A DNA stretch of 45,371 nt from Neobacillus drentensis NBRC 102427 (GCF_001591445.1 NZ_BCUX01000041.1:1-45371), one strand, 5' to 3'; shown: positions 36,484-44,627, counted from the first letter of the stretch. The notes: generated from the sequence alone by a model not told the origin. Numbers and translations: made by a program.

Positions 36484-37107
36484 ATGCCAAAACAAACCTA
36501 TTTTCACTTGCCGAAAGATAAGCAGGACAAATTAATTGATGCTGCTAAAGGGGAATTTTCCAGAGTCCCTTTACATGAAGCATCCATAGCAAATATCATC
36601 AAAAGTGCGGGAATCCCAAGGGGGAGCTTTTATCAATATTTTGAGGATAAAGAGGATATATATTATTTCTTGTTAAATCAACTTGCTCAAAAAAATAATG
36701 AACGATTTATTGGTCTTCTTAAAGAAAAGAATGGGGATTTATTTGAGACGTTTATTGAGTCATTTCAATTTTTGATAACGTTCAATAGAAATCAAGAACA
36801 CCAAAACTTTTTTAAACATGCTTTTTTAAATATGAATTATAAAGTGGAGAAAACATTCGCCGATCATGTTTATGAGCAAAATCAAAAAACTCAGTTTGTA
36901 AATACGATCAGCCTCATCAATAGAGAACATTTAAATATCGAAAGTGATCAAGAGCTATACCATATTTTAAAAATTATGGGTGCTGTAACCTTTCAAAATT
37001 TGATCCAAATGATTGTAAAGGAATGGACGGATGAAGAAGCGCTTAGGAATTATAGTGTGCAAATCGACCTGCTAAAAAGAGGATTTTATAAAGAAGAGTT
37101 TAAATAA
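36484..37107 (+). CDS. TetR/AcrR family repressor of the efflux pair
   Basis: A 207-residue TetR regulator. The helix-turn-helix spans about 20-60 (EASIANIIKSAGIPRGSFYQYFEDKEDIYYFLL). The C-terminal domain is helical and rich in aromatic residues, fit for a hydrophobic ligand. It lies 20 bases before an MFS exporter, so it very likely represses both by binding the three operators upstream. The ATG at 36484 follows TAGGAGAG with 7-base spacing; a longer frame from 36454 would start inside the third operator. The gene is visibly more A+T rich than its neighbours. It differs from the acyl-CoA regulator at 20844. Confidence 0.88.
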   Translation: MPKQTYFHLPKDKQDKLIDAAKGEFSRVPLHEASIANIIKSAGIPRGSFYQYFEDKEDIYYFLLNQLAQKNNERFIGLLKEKNGDLFETFIESFQFLITFNRNQEHQNFFKHAFLNMNYKVEKTFADHVYEQNQKTQFVNTISLINREHLNIESDQELYHILKIMGAVTFQNLIQMIVKEWTDEEALRNYSVQIDLLKRGFYKEEFK

Positions 37108-37127
37108 AGGATAAGGGGATAGGTAAG

Positions 37128-38642
37128 ATGGATTCAGCATTACAACAAAGAAAACCGCCATATTTAATGATTGCAATCTTATTTATAGGAGCAATGGTTT
37201 CTTTTCTCAATAACTCGCTATTAAATGTAGCACTGCCATCGATCATGGTTGATTTAAATATAAAAGATTATTCAACGGTTCAGTGGTTATCGACAGGCTA
37301 TATGCTGGTCAGCGGGATATTAATTCCTGCATCAGCCTTTTTATTAACACGCTTTTCAAATCGCCATTTATTTATTACATCGATGGCGATTTTCACCTTA
37401 GGGACTGCAGTTGCGGCCTTTGCTCCAAGCTTTGGACTGTTACTCACCGGGCGAATGATTCAGGCAGCCGGTTCTTCGGTCATGGGACCTTTATTAATGA
37501 ATATCATGTTAGTAAGTTTTCCACGTGAACAGCGTGGGACGGCGATGGGTATTTTTGGATTAGTTATGATCACAGCCCCAGCAATTGGCCCTACCTTATC
37601 AGGTTACATTGTAGAGTACTATGACTGGCGCGTACTTTTCGAAATGATTTTACCGTTAGCTGCAATTAGTTTATTATTAGCTGTTTGGAAACTTGAAAAT
37701 GTAATGGAACAAAACAAAAGTGCAAAACTTGATTATTTTTCTGTTGTATTATCTAGTCTTGGATTTGGGGGATTGCTATACGGCTTTAGTTCAGCGAGTT
37801 CAGATGGTTGGACAGATGGAATCGTCTTAACAACGTTAATCGTGGGTGGTATTGCGCTCATTGCCTTCATTGTTCGTCAATTAAAAATGAAAGAACCATT
37901 ATTGGATTTACGTGTTTACAAGTACCCAATGTTTGCGCTTGGATCGATTATTGCGATCGTGAACGCAGTTGCTATGTTCTCCGGTATGATTTTAACACCG
38001 GCTTATGTACAAAATGTCCGGGGGATTTCACCACTTGACTCTGGTTTAATGATGCTGCCTGGTGCGATTGTGATGGGGATTATGATGCCAATTACGGGTA
38101 AATTATTTGATAAGTTTGGTCCTCGTATTCTAGCGGTAGTCGGACTTGTGGTTACAGCGATTTCAACTTACATGCTAGCGAACTTACAAATCGATTCCAG
38201 TTATACCTATATTGTTCTTGTTTACACACTAAGGATGTTTGGTATGTCAATGGTGATGATGCCAATCATGACAAACGGGCTAAATCAATTACCAACACGC
38301 CTAAATCCACATGGTACAGCAATCAATAATACAGCGCAGCAAGTATCTGGTTCGATTGGTACCGCTATTCTTATTACGATCATGAATTCAGTAACAAAAA
38401 CAGAAGCTACAAGCCTAATGGCCGGTGTCGATCCGACAACTCTGACAGAAGCTTCTACTGCACTATTAACCAAGCAAGCTTTATTAGCAGGTATTCAATA
38501 TTCATTTTATGTCGCACTTGCCATTAATATTGTCGCACTCGTATTAGCCGTATTCGTTAAACGTGTGGATACAAGTGAAGAAGTGGTTAGACAGTTGGAA
38601 CAGCAAGGGAACAAACAAATGAAGCCTGCAGCCATTCAATAA
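37128..38642 (+). CDS. DHA2 family multidrug MFS exporter (EmrB/QacA, LmrB-like)
   Basis: A 504-residue membrane protein with about 14 predicted hydrophobic segments, the DHA2 family pattern. Segment 1 holds FLNNSLLNVALPSIM, typical of EmrB/LmrB. The motif C-like part is GLVMITAPAIGPTLSGYI followed by DWRVLFEM, which is common in this family. It probably exports drugs or hydrophobic compounds against the proton gradient. AAGGGGATAGG precedes the ATG. The exact substrate cannot be predicted. The TetR/MFS arrangement resembles lmrA-lmrB, but the operators differ. Confidence 0.88.
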   Translation: MDSALQQRKPPYLMIAILFIGAMVSFLNNSLLNVALPSIMVDLNIKDYSTVQWLSTGYMLVSGILIPASAFLLTRFSNRHLFITSMAIFTLGTAVAAFAPSFGLLLTGRMIQAAGSSVMGPLLMNIMLVSFPREQRGTAMGIFGLVMITAPAIGPTLSGYIVEYYDWRVLFEMILPLAAISLLLAVWKLENVMEQNKSAKLDYFSVVLSSLGFGGLLYGFSSASSDGWTDGIVLTTLIVGGIALIAFIVRQLKMKEPLLDLRVYKYPMFALGSIIAIVNAVAMFSGMILTPAYVQNVRGISPLDSGLMMLPGAIVMGIMMPITGKLFDKFGPRILAVVGLVVTAISTYMLANLQIDSSYTYIVLVYTLRMFGMSMVMMPIMTNGLNQLPTRLNPHGTAINNTAQQVSGSIGTAILITIMNSVTKTEATSLMAGVDPTTLTEASTALLTKQALLAGIQYSFYVALAINIVALVLAVFVKRVDTSEEVVRQLEQQGNKQMKPAAIQ

Positions 38643-38669
38643 ATAAATTTTGAGTGAAATGTTCTTTCA

Positions 38670-38708
38670 AGCTGGCTTATCGTGACGACGGTGAGCCAGC
38701 TCTTTTCT
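38670..38708 (+). terminator. Terminator after the MFS gene
   Basis: AGCTGGCTTATCG (38670-38682) pairs with CGGTGAGCCAGCT (38689-38701), allowing wobble, followed by CTTTTC. Confidence 0.82.
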
Positions 38709-38758
38709 ATTTTGATCGAAAAATCTCTTGCGAAAAAATATCCCACTAGAATTTGGTT

Positions 38759-38787
38759 TTGACGGTTGTTTTCACCTATACTATAAT
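38759..38787 (+). promoter_or_regulatory. prfA promoter
   Basis: TTGACG (38759-38764), a 17-bp spacer and TATAAT (38782-38787). It lies 37 bases before prfA. Confidence 0.88.
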
Positions 38788-38824
38788 TAGAATGTTATGG
38801 ACAAAAAATTGAGGTGAATAGGCC

Positions 38825-39898
38825 GTGTTTGATCGTCTTCAATCGGTGGAAGATCGTTATGATAAGTTGAATGAACTTTTAAGCGACCCACAAATTATTA
38901 ATGATTCAAAAAAACTTCGTGAATATTCAAAAGAACAATCTGATATACAGGAAACTGTGCAAACTTATCGTGAATATAAAGAGGTACGCGCGCAGCTTCA
39001 GGATGCTAAGGCGATGCTTGATGAGAAGCTGGATGCGGATATGCGTGAAATGGTGAAGGAAGAAGTTAATGAGCTGGAAGCACAAATCGTGGAGTTAGAA
39101 GCGAAGATGAAGCTTCTCCTGATTCCGAAGGATCCGAATGATGACAAGAACGTTATCTTTGAAATCCGCGGGGCTGCAGGCGGGGATGAAGCAGCCTTGT
39201 TTGCTGGGAATTTGTATCGCATGTACAGCCGTTATGCGGAAGCGCAGGGCTGGAAGACGGACCTTATTGATGCGAATCCAACGGGTCTTGGTGGTTATAA
39301 GGAAATTAGCTTTATGATCAACGGCCAGGGTGCCTATTCGAAATTGAAGTATGAGAACGGGGCACACCGTGTGCAGCGTGTTCCAGAAACGGAATCAAGT
39401 GGCCGGATTCATACGTCGACAGCGACGGTTGTTTGTTTGCCAGAAGCGGAAGAATTAGAAGTGGACATCAACGATAAAGATATCCGTTTTGATGCGTTTG
39501 CATCGAGTGGCGCCGGTGGACAGTCAGTTAACACAACGATGTCTGCGGTTCGGTTAACGCATATTCCAACTGGGATTGTCGTTTCGATTCAGGATGAGAA
39601 ATCGCAGCATAAGAATAAAGATAAAGCGATGAAGGTATTACGAGCGCGGATTTATGATAAGTATCAGCAGGAAGCACAGGCGGAGTATGACTCTGTTCGG
39701 AAATCAGCGGTTGGTACGGGTGACCGTTCGGAGCGGATTCGGACCTACAACTTCCCGCAAAACCGGGTGACGGATCACCGCATCGGTTTAACGATTCAAA
39801 AGCTCGATCAAATTTTAGAAGGTAAGCTCGATGATGTCATCGATGCGCTGATTATGGATGACCAAGCGCGCAGGCTGGAAAGTGCCTCTAATGAGTAA
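38825..39898 (+). CDS. prfA: Peptide chain release factor 1
   Basis: A 357-residue RF1. The catalytic GGQ loop is in [12 protein letters not shown] near 230-237; the codon-recognition domain precedes it. It releases the peptide at UAA and UAG stops. The Gln of GGQ is methylated by PrmC, encoded next. The start is GTG at 38825 ([14 protein letters not shown]). The last codons overlap prmC by 8 bases, so the two are translationally coupled. Confidence 0.97.
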   Translation: MFDRLQSVEDRYDKLNELLSDPQIINDSKKLREYSKEQSDIQETVQTYREYKEVRAQLQDAKAMLDEKLDADMREMVKEEVNELEAQIVELEAKMKLLLIPKDPNDDKNVIFEIRGAAGGDEAALFAGNLYRMYSRYAEAQGWKTDLIDANPTGLGGYKEISFMINGQGAYSKLKYENGAHRVQRVPETESSGRIHTSTATVVCLPEAEELEVDINDKDIRFDAFASSGAGGQSVNTTMSAVRLTHIPTGIVVSIQDEKSQHKNKDKAMKVLRARIYDKYQQEAQAEYDSVRKSAVGTGDRSERIRTYNFPQNRVTDHRIGLTIQKLDQILEGKLDDVIDALIMDDQARRLESASNE

Positions 39899-40841
39899 AA
39901 AAGTCTATGAAGCTCTTCAATGGGCTTCTTCTTTTTTAGTTTCTGCCAGTCGTGATGAGAATGCGGGCGAGCTGTTGCTCCGCCATTTCACAGGGATGTC
40001 GCGGGCGCAGTTGTTTGCGAATGTGCGGGATGAGTTGGCGCCGGGTGTGTGGGCCGAGTTTGAAAAAGCAGTGTTTGAACATGTGAAGGGTACGCCGGTG
40101 CAGTATATTATCGGGTCCGAGGAGTTTTATGGACGGCCGTTTATCGTCAATGAAGAGGTGCTAATCCCGAGACCGGAAACGGAAGAACTCGTCTACGGCG
40201 CACTCCAACGGATCAAGCAGCTTTTTGGCGGTAAGCAGGTTATCCGGTTGGCAGATATCGGGACAGGAAGCGGCGCCATCGCCATTACCATGAAGCTCGA
40301 AGAAACCGAACTGCGGGTGGTGTCAGGCACCGAAAGTAACTCAGGGCAAGTAGAAATGGTGTCAGGCACCGAAAGCACTGCCGGGCTAGTGTTAATGGTG
40401 TCAGGCACTGATATTGCGGAGACGTCACTCTCTGTGGCGCGGGAGAATGCGTTGCGGCTTGGGGCGGATGTGGAGTTTGTTCAGGGCGATTTACTGGGTC
40501 CGTTTATTGAGAGCGGGGCCAGGTTTGATGTGATCCTCTCAAATCCGCCGTATATTCCGCTTGGTGACATGATAACGATGTCGGAGGTTGTGACGGAGCA
40601 TGAGCCGCACCGGGCCTTGTTTGCAGGGACGGATGGCTTGGATTTTTACCGCCGCTTTATGATTGAGCTGCCGCAGGTGCTGGAGCAGCAAGCGTTGGTT
40701 GGTTTCGAAATTGGAGCGGGCCAGGGCGAAGCGGTAGCGGAGCTTTTGCAAAAAGCTTTTGAGGATGCAAAGGTAGAGGTAGTAAATGATTTGAATGGCA
40801 AGGATCGCATGGTGTTTGCAGAAATCGGCTTCGGGGCTTAA
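39891..40841 (+). CDS. prmC: RF1 glutamine methyltransferase PrmC, with an internal repeat insertion
   Basis: A 316-residue HemK/PrmC methyltransferase, about 28 residues longer than the B. subtilis protein (about 288 as I recall). The N-terminal helical domain binds RF1. The SAM domain has [13 protein letters not shown] (121-133) and catalytic NPPY (218-221). Residues about 143-173 ([30 protein letters not shown]) are encoded by three 39-bp-spaced copies of the dispersed core and have no counterpart in the family as I know it. They lie just after the second strand, before TDIAE, the acidic SAM-binding loop. The rest of the frame is intact, so the enzyme is probably functional. The ATG overlaps the prfA stop. 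Confidence 0.9.
   Translation: MSKKVYEALQWASSFLVSASRDENAGELLLRHFTGMSRAQLFANVRDELAPGVWAEFEKAVFEHVKGTPVQYIIGSEEFYGRPFIVNEEVLIPRPETEELVYGALQRIKQLFGGKQVIRLADIGTGSGAIAITMKLEETELRVVSGTESNSGQVEMVSGTESTAGLVLMVSGTDIAETSLSVARENALRLGADVEFVQGDLLGPFIESGARFDVILSNPPYIPLGDMITMSEVVTEHEPHRALFAGTDGLDFYRRFMIELPQVLEQQALVGFEIGAGQGEAVAELLQKAFEDAKVEVVNDLNGKDRMVFAEIGFGA
40319..40409 (+). repeat. 39-bp tandem repeat inside prmC (dispersed core x3)
   Basis: Cores at 40319-40331, 40358-40370 and 40397-40409 (GGTGTCAGGCACC, the last with final T) are exactly 39 bp apart, 13 codons, so the reading frame is kept. Each encodes VSGT. Confidence 0.95.
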
Positions 40842-40858
40842 AGTCCCGGGGCTTTTTT
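40830..40858 (+). terminator. Candidate terminator at the end of prmC
   Basis: GGGGCTT and AAAGTCCC form a short hairpin across the stop codon, followed by CGGGGC and six T. The stem is small, so the call is tentative. Confidence 0.4.
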
Positions 40859-40917
40859 AGGAAGGGAAACTTCTGGAGGAATTCTCATTGCTTTATGGAA
40901 AATATCAAAATTTAATA

Positions 40918-40947
40918 GTTTAAGATTCTGGCATTTTGTCCAAAATG
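40918..40947 (+). promoter_or_regulatory. Candidate sigma-F promoter of spoIIR
   Basis: GTTTA (40918-40922), 15 bases, then GTCCAAAATG (40938-40947). This matches the sigma-F pattern GYWTA-N15-GGNRANAHTR at most positions. B. subtilis spoIIR is a sigma-F gene. Confidence 0.45.
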
Positions 40948-40972
40948 AAGATATCGAAGGGACGGTGCTAGA

Positions 40973-41929
40973 ATGAGAAGTAAAATAGTGGTTTGGAGTT
41001 ATCTAATCGTGTTGTCTTTAGGGACAATGTTGAGTTTATATATGCCGAAGACGGAAGCAGCTGCGAAGGAATCGATTGTGATTCCGGGTGAAGCGATTCG
41101 GCTCAGGATTCTTGCAAATAGTGATTTTGAAGAGGACCAGGCCATTAAGCGGAAGGTGCGCGATGCGGTGAACGCGCAGATTACACTGTGGGTGCAGGAT
41201 TTAACGTCGATGGAAAAAGCAAGAACGGTCATCAAGGCGAAGCTTCCTGAGATTCAAGCGATTTCGGAACAGGTGGTCCGGGAGCAAGGGTCCAATCAAT
41301 CGGTGAACGTCAAGTTTGGCAAGGTTCAGTTTCCGACGAAATTATATGGTCAATTTTTATATCCTGCTGGTGAGTATCAAGCGATATTGATTACGCTCGG
41401 GAGCGGGGAAGGCGCGAACTGGTGGTGTGTGCTTTATCCGCCCTTATGCTTCCTTGATTTTTCAAATGGCGTCGCGGTGAGTGATGGCTTTGAGGAGGAG
41501 AAAAAGGCTCATGCAAAAGCTGGCAGTCCTGATAAGCGAGTTGAAAAAGTAAAAAAGGAAGCAAGCTCTAGTGAGAAACCGAAAAAGATTACGACTGAAA
41601 AAGTGGAAGTAAGTTCGAGTGAAACAAAAGAGGTTGAGAAAGAGGAAACAAGTACGGGTGGATCGAAAGAAGTTAAGGTGGTAACAGAGGAACCGAAGGC
41701 AGTTGTGGTAAAGGCTAAAAAAGCGGCAACTGATGCCGAAGTAGAGATGAAGAAACCGGAGCGGCTGATTGAAAAAAATGCGCCCGTGTTCAATGAAATC
41801 GTGATTGAAGATGCGGAAGAGACGGTAAAGGTAGCTGAAAAGGCAGCGCCTGTGTATGCCTCAGAAGATGAGAAGCCGGTTGAAGTGAAGTTTTTCGTCG
41901 TAGAGATGTGGGAAAAGATGTTTAATTAG
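40973..41929 (+). CDS. spoIIR: Stage II sporulation protein R, with an expanded acidic/basic linker
   Basis: A 318-residue secreted signalling protein, far longer than the B. subtilis form (about 224). Residues 7-30 form the signal or membrane segment. The conserved domain, IRLRILANSDFEEDQAIKRKVRDAV to WWCVLYPPLCFLDFSNGVAVSD (about 41-171), is complete. From about 172 to 302 it is low-complexity, rich in Lys, Glu, Ser, Thr and Val. A conserved C-terminus, VEVKFFVVEMWEKMF, follows. Made in the forespore under sigma-F, it activates the SpoIIGA protease to mature sigma-E in the mother cell. The ATG follows AAGGGACGGTG. Confidence 0.9.
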   Translation: MRSKIVVWSYLIVLSLGTMLSLYMPKTEAAAKESIVIPGEAIRLRILANSDFEEDQAIKRKVRDAVNAQITLWVQDLTSMEKARTVIKAKLPEIQAISEQVVREQGSNQSVNVKFGKVQFPTKLYGQFLYPAGEYQAILITLGSGEGANWWCVLYPPLCFLDFSNGVAVSDGFEEEKKAHAKAGSPDKRVEKVKKEASSSEKPKKITTEKVEVSSSETKEVEKEETSTGGSKEVKVVTEEPKAVVVKAKKAATDAEVEMKKPERLIEKNAPVFNEIVIEDAEETVKVAEKAAPVYASEDEKPVEVKFFVVEMWEKMFN

Positions 41930-42079
41930 ACCAGTTCCAACCAGGGGCTGGTTTTTTCACGTGATAAACGGCGATTGTTTGCTTTATGAAATTTTACTAG
42001 ATTCCTGCAATCTAGCAGTTCTATTTTTTCTATCTCATCCATATTCATAGAGTAGAATCTTAAAAAAGAGGTGGATGGG

Positions 42080-42526
42080 ATGCAGGCATTAATACGTAGA
42101 GCAACTAAACAAGATTTGGACGGTTTACGAGAGTTTTTATCTAGAGCCAAACTTGGGACGGATGGACTGACAGAAGAAACGATTGATTATTTTTTGTTGC
42201 TTGAAAATGAGCATGGCACAATAAAGGGTTCGCTTGGGATGGAGGCCTTCACTGAATTTGGCCTCTTGCGTTCGCTCGTGGTTTCACCTGGACAAGCGGA
42301 AAAGGAAATCTTCATTCTTTTTGATCAAATGATGCAATTAGCAAAAGAAAAAGGGATAAAAGGTTTGTTTTTGGCAACGAATAAGAGCGTAGCCTTGCCG
42401 TTTTTTGAAATAATGGGCTTCCAGAGAATTGATCGGGCGGAAATACCCGGTGAATTTTATCAATCTGAACACATTCGACACGTTTTAAATGTGGATAACT
42501 CTTTATTTTTAAAATTTTCACTATAA
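42080..42526 (+). CDS. ywlB: GNAT-family acetyltransferase YwlB
   Basis: A 148-residue GNAT-fold protein, equivalent in position and size to B. subtilis YwlB. It begins MQALIRRATKQDLDGLREFL, the usual first strand and helix, then FGLLRSLVVSPGQAEKEI, the acetyl-CoA binding strand-loop region, and ALPFFEIMGFQRI. The substrate is unknown. The ATG at 42080 follows AGAGGTGG by 5 bases; a GTG at 42071 overlaps that site. Its 3' end contains the first DnaA box of the cluster. Confidence 0.85.
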   Translation: MQALIRRATKQDLDGLREFLSRAKLGTDGLTEETIDYFLLLENEHGTIKGSLGMEAFTEFGLLRSLVVSPGQAEKEIFILFDQMMQLAKEKGIKGLFLATNKSVALPFFEIMGFQRIDRAEIPGEFYQSEHIRHVLNVDNSLFLKFSL

Positions 42527-42927
42527 TTGTGGATATATCCACAAAGTTATCCACTTTTTAAGGAAAGTTGTACACAATTTGTGGATAACACTTGTTTTTA
42601 TACCCACCTTCTTTTATACTTTCAAACGTATTGAGTTAAAAATATGAGTCTAAGTGACTAAATTCGCCAAATTTCGCTAAAAGACTCATTTGTGATAAAG
42701 GTGGATAACTATGAACACAAAAGTTTGGAAAGTGGATAAGTATGTGGATAATCTTGAAAATAATCCACAAGTTGTGGATGCAGCTAATTTTTTACGGGAT
42801 AATGAAGTGGTTGCCCTCCCCACTGAGACGGTTTATGGTCTTGGAGGCAACGCTACAAGCGATGTGGCGGTAGCAAAGATTTTTGTAGCCAAAGGCAGGC
42901 CGAGTGATAATCCACTAATTATCCACA
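42490..42927. other. DnaA-box cluster spanning ywlB-ywlC
   Basis: Four perfect TTATCCACA boxes: 42490-42498(-), 42580-42588(-), 42743-42751(-) and 42919-42927(+). One-mismatch boxes: 42528-42536(-), 42535-42543(+), 42547-42555(+), 42700-42708(-), 42731-42739(-) and 42761-42769(+). Weaker ones: 42568-42576, 42773-42781 and 42908-42916. The boxes at 42528-42543 form a perfect 18-bp palindrome. Oligomerising DnaA could bind across the region. B. subtilis has a DnaA-bound cluster at ywlC, as I recall. Confidence 0.88.
42592..42620 (+). promoter_or_regulatory. Candidate ywlC promoter among DnaA boxes
   Basis: TTGTTT (42592-42597), a 17-bp spacer and TATACT (42615-42620). A perfect DnaA box ends 3 bases before the -35. 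An 8-bp inverted repeat ATGAGTCT/AGACTCAT (42644-42689) lies in the leader. Confidence 0.5.
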
Positions 42928-43754
42928 TTGCGGAAAAAAAACAGTTGAGCACATTTGTGGCAGAGGTTCCCGACAAGGCTGAAGTTTTAATGGAGGCGTT
43001 TTGGCCGGGCCCGCTGACGATTATTTTTAAAAAGAAAGAAGGCGTGCTAGCGGAGTCGGCCACGGCTGGGCTGGAGACGGTCGCAGTGAGGATGCCGGAC
43101 CACCCGGTCGCACTGGCATTGTTGAAAAGCTGTGGACTGCCGATTGCCGCCCCGAGTGCCAACAGCTCAGGCAAGCCGAGTCCAACCAATGCCCAGCATG
43201 TCTTGGACGATTTAAATGGAAGAATTGCCGGCGTGATTGACGGAGGCGCGACAGGGATTGGCGTTGAATCAACAGTCATCGATTGCACGGAAGCCATTCC
43301 AGTGATCCTCCGACCAGGCGGGGTAACAAAGGAGCAGCTCGAGGGCGTAATCGGAGAAGTTCGTGTCGATGCCGCATTAACCGATGAGGCGGCCCGGCCA
43401 AAAGCCCCGGGCATGAAATACCAACACTATGCCCCGAATGCACCGTTATTTATGGTGTCAGGCACCACGCAATTTCTCCAGAGTTTAGTAGAAGAAAAGC
43501 GAATGGAGGGTTTGCGGGTCGGGGTGCTGACAACGGAAGAGCAGGTTGATGTATTGGAGGCAGATGTGGTGCTTGCCTGCGGGAAGCGGGCGGAACTGGA
43601 AACGGTCGCCACGGCGCTTTATGATACGCTGCGAAAATTTAATTTGGAACAGGTTGATATCATTTTCAGTGAGGTATTTCCGAACGAAGGTGTCGGAAAT
43701 GCAATTATGAACCGCCTGCAAAAGGCGGCTGGAAATAAGTTGATTGCTGAATAA
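42711..43754 (+). CDS. ywlC: Threonylcarbamoyl-AMP synthase YwlC (Sua5 type)
   Basis: A 347-residue Sua5/YwlC protein. The N-terminal YrdC-like domain (about 18-205) has VVALPTETVYGLGGNA, KGRPSDNPLIIHI, PIAAPSANSSGKPSPT and STVIDCTEAIPVILRPGG. The linker KAPGMKYQHYAP (near 225-240) leads to the C-terminal Sua5 domain. It makes threonylcarbamoyl-AMP from threonine, bicarbonate and ATP for t6A tRNA modification with TsaBDE. The ATG follows AAAGGTGG, which overlaps a DnaA box. Its N-terminal VDKYVDN residues are encoded by DnaA boxes. A copy of the dispersed core encodes VSGT near residues 249-252. Confidence 0.94.
   Translation: MNTKVWKVDKYVDNLENNPQVVDAANFLRDNEVVALPTETVYGLGGNATSDVAVAKIFVAKGRPSDNPLIIHIAEKKQLSTFVAEVPDKAEVLMEAFWPGPLTIIFKKKEGVLAESATAGLETVAVRMPDHPVALALLKSCGLPIAAPSANSSGKPSPTNAQHVLDDLNGRIAGVIDGGATGIGVESTVIDCTEAIPVILRPGGVTKEQLEGVIGEVRVDAALTDEAARPKAPGMKYQHYAPNAPLFMVSGTTQFLQSLVEEKRMEGLRVGVLTTEEQVDVLEADVVLACGKRAELETVATALYDTLRKFNLEQVDIIFSEVFPNEGVGNAIMNRLQKAAGNKLIAE
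43454..43466 (+). repeat. Dispersed 13-bp core within ywlC
   Basis: An exact GGTGTCAGGCACC lies in the frame of ywlC and encodes VSGT at the start of the C-terminal domain. The total protein length is normal for the family. Confidence 0.85.
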
Positions 43755-43791
43755 CACCAGGTTCTCCGCCAAGGGGACCTGGTGTTTTTTT
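43753..43791 (+). terminator. Terminator after ywlC
   Basis: AACACCAGGTTCTCC (43753-43767) pairs with GGGGACCTGGTGTT (43773-43786), followed by a long T-run. Confidence 0.92.
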
Positions 43792-43923
43792 GGTGTCAGG
43801 CACCAACTTGGTAGGGACGAAAATATCGGTGTTTGGCATCAACTTGGCGGGGGCGAAATTATTGGTGTCAGGCACCAAATTTGAAGTTGTGGTTAAACCC
43901 GAATTATTGTGGTGTCAGGCACT
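43792..43923. repeat. 36-bp tandem array of the dispersed core
   Basis: Cores at 43792, 43828 (degenerate), 43864 and 43911. The first three are exactly 36 bp apart and share a flank like AACTTGGTRGGG; the fourth is 47 bp on. The array follows the ywlC terminator. With a TATAAT at 43966-43971 (poor -35) it makes up most of the 315-base gap before mntP. A plus-strand reading frame through it is a repeat artefact. Confidence 0.88.
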
Positions 43924-44069
43924 ATTATGTAACAAATTTTGGAAACTCCTAGACGATTTGCGCGCTATAATAGACGTAAGTAATCAAATTTTCAGTTCCC
44001 CAACCAGACTTCTAATTTTATTAGGACTTGCATATGCTAGGGTAGTTAGTCCAAGGAGGCGGGGGCAGC

Positions 44070-44627
44070 ATGTCTGAAATGGTTGGCGAAATAGTTACTC
44101 TAATATTAATGGCGTTTGCACTAGGGATGGATGCATTTTCAGTCGGACTTGGCATGGGAATGTACAAACTTCGGCTTCGGAAAATTTTTAATATTGGCAT
44201 CACGATTGGCTTATTCCACGTATGGATGCCGCTGCTTGGCTTAGTTGCGGGAAAATTTTTATCTGAGAAGTTTGGTACCTTTGCGACCTTTATTGGTGGC
44301 TTTCTGCTGGTTCTGCTGGGGGTGCAAATGGTGTGGTCGACCCTGAAAAAGGGTGAGGAGAAAGTCATTTCTCCGATTGGTTTCGGCTTGCTGCTGTTTG
44401 CCTTGAGCGTAAGTCTTGATAGTTTTTCCGTGGGACTTACCTTAGGGATATACGGGGCCAAGACAATTATGGTTATTTTGTGCTTTGGAATCATGGCAAC
44501 CGTGCAAACCTGGGCTGGACTGCTGCTTGGCCGCAAGATGCAGGGCTGGGTCGGGTCTTACAGCGAGGCTATTGGCGGTGCAATTTTACTAGCCTTCGGC
44601 TTAAAACTGCTTGTCCCCTTCTGGTAA
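44070..44627 (+). CDS. mntP: Manganese efflux pump MntP
   Basis: A 185-residue membrane protein with six hydrophobic segments, of the MntP/UPF0059 family (B. subtilis YwlD). Two related halves carry the conserved acidic transport sites: [11 protein letters not shown] near 20-30 and [12 protein letters not shown] near 112-124. It exports manganese. AAGGAGG lies 10 bases before the ATG. I found no yybP-ykoY manganese riboswitch upstream. It precedes ywlE as in B. subtilis. Confidence 0.92.
   Translation: MSEMVGEIVTLILMAFALGMDAFSVGLGMGMYKLRLRKIFNIGITIGLFHVWMPLLGLVAGKFLSEKFGTFATFIGGFLLVLLGVQMVWSTLKKGEEKVISPIGFGLLLFALSVSLDSFSVGLTLGIYGAKTIMVILCFGIMATVQTWAGLLLGRKMQGWVGSYSEAIGGAILLAFGLKLLVPFW

Noticed and set aside
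36484..37107. TetR regulator as the FadR that binds the fadF box
   Set aside because: Its own promoter has three different palindromes and its neighbour is a drug exporter.
42490..42927. Chromosome origin (oriC)
   Set aside because: The boxes are many but dnaA, dnaN and an A+T-rich unwinding element with DnaA-trio are not seen. The location fits a regulatory DnaA-box cluster better.
43925..44069. yybP-ykoY manganese riboswitch before mntP
   Set aside because: I searched for the conserved purine-rich loops and found none. The leader is short.
43790..44077. Plus-strand frame starting VSGTNLVGTKISV before mntP
   Set aside because: It is the 36-bp repeat read through, overlaps the mntP start and has no ribosome site.
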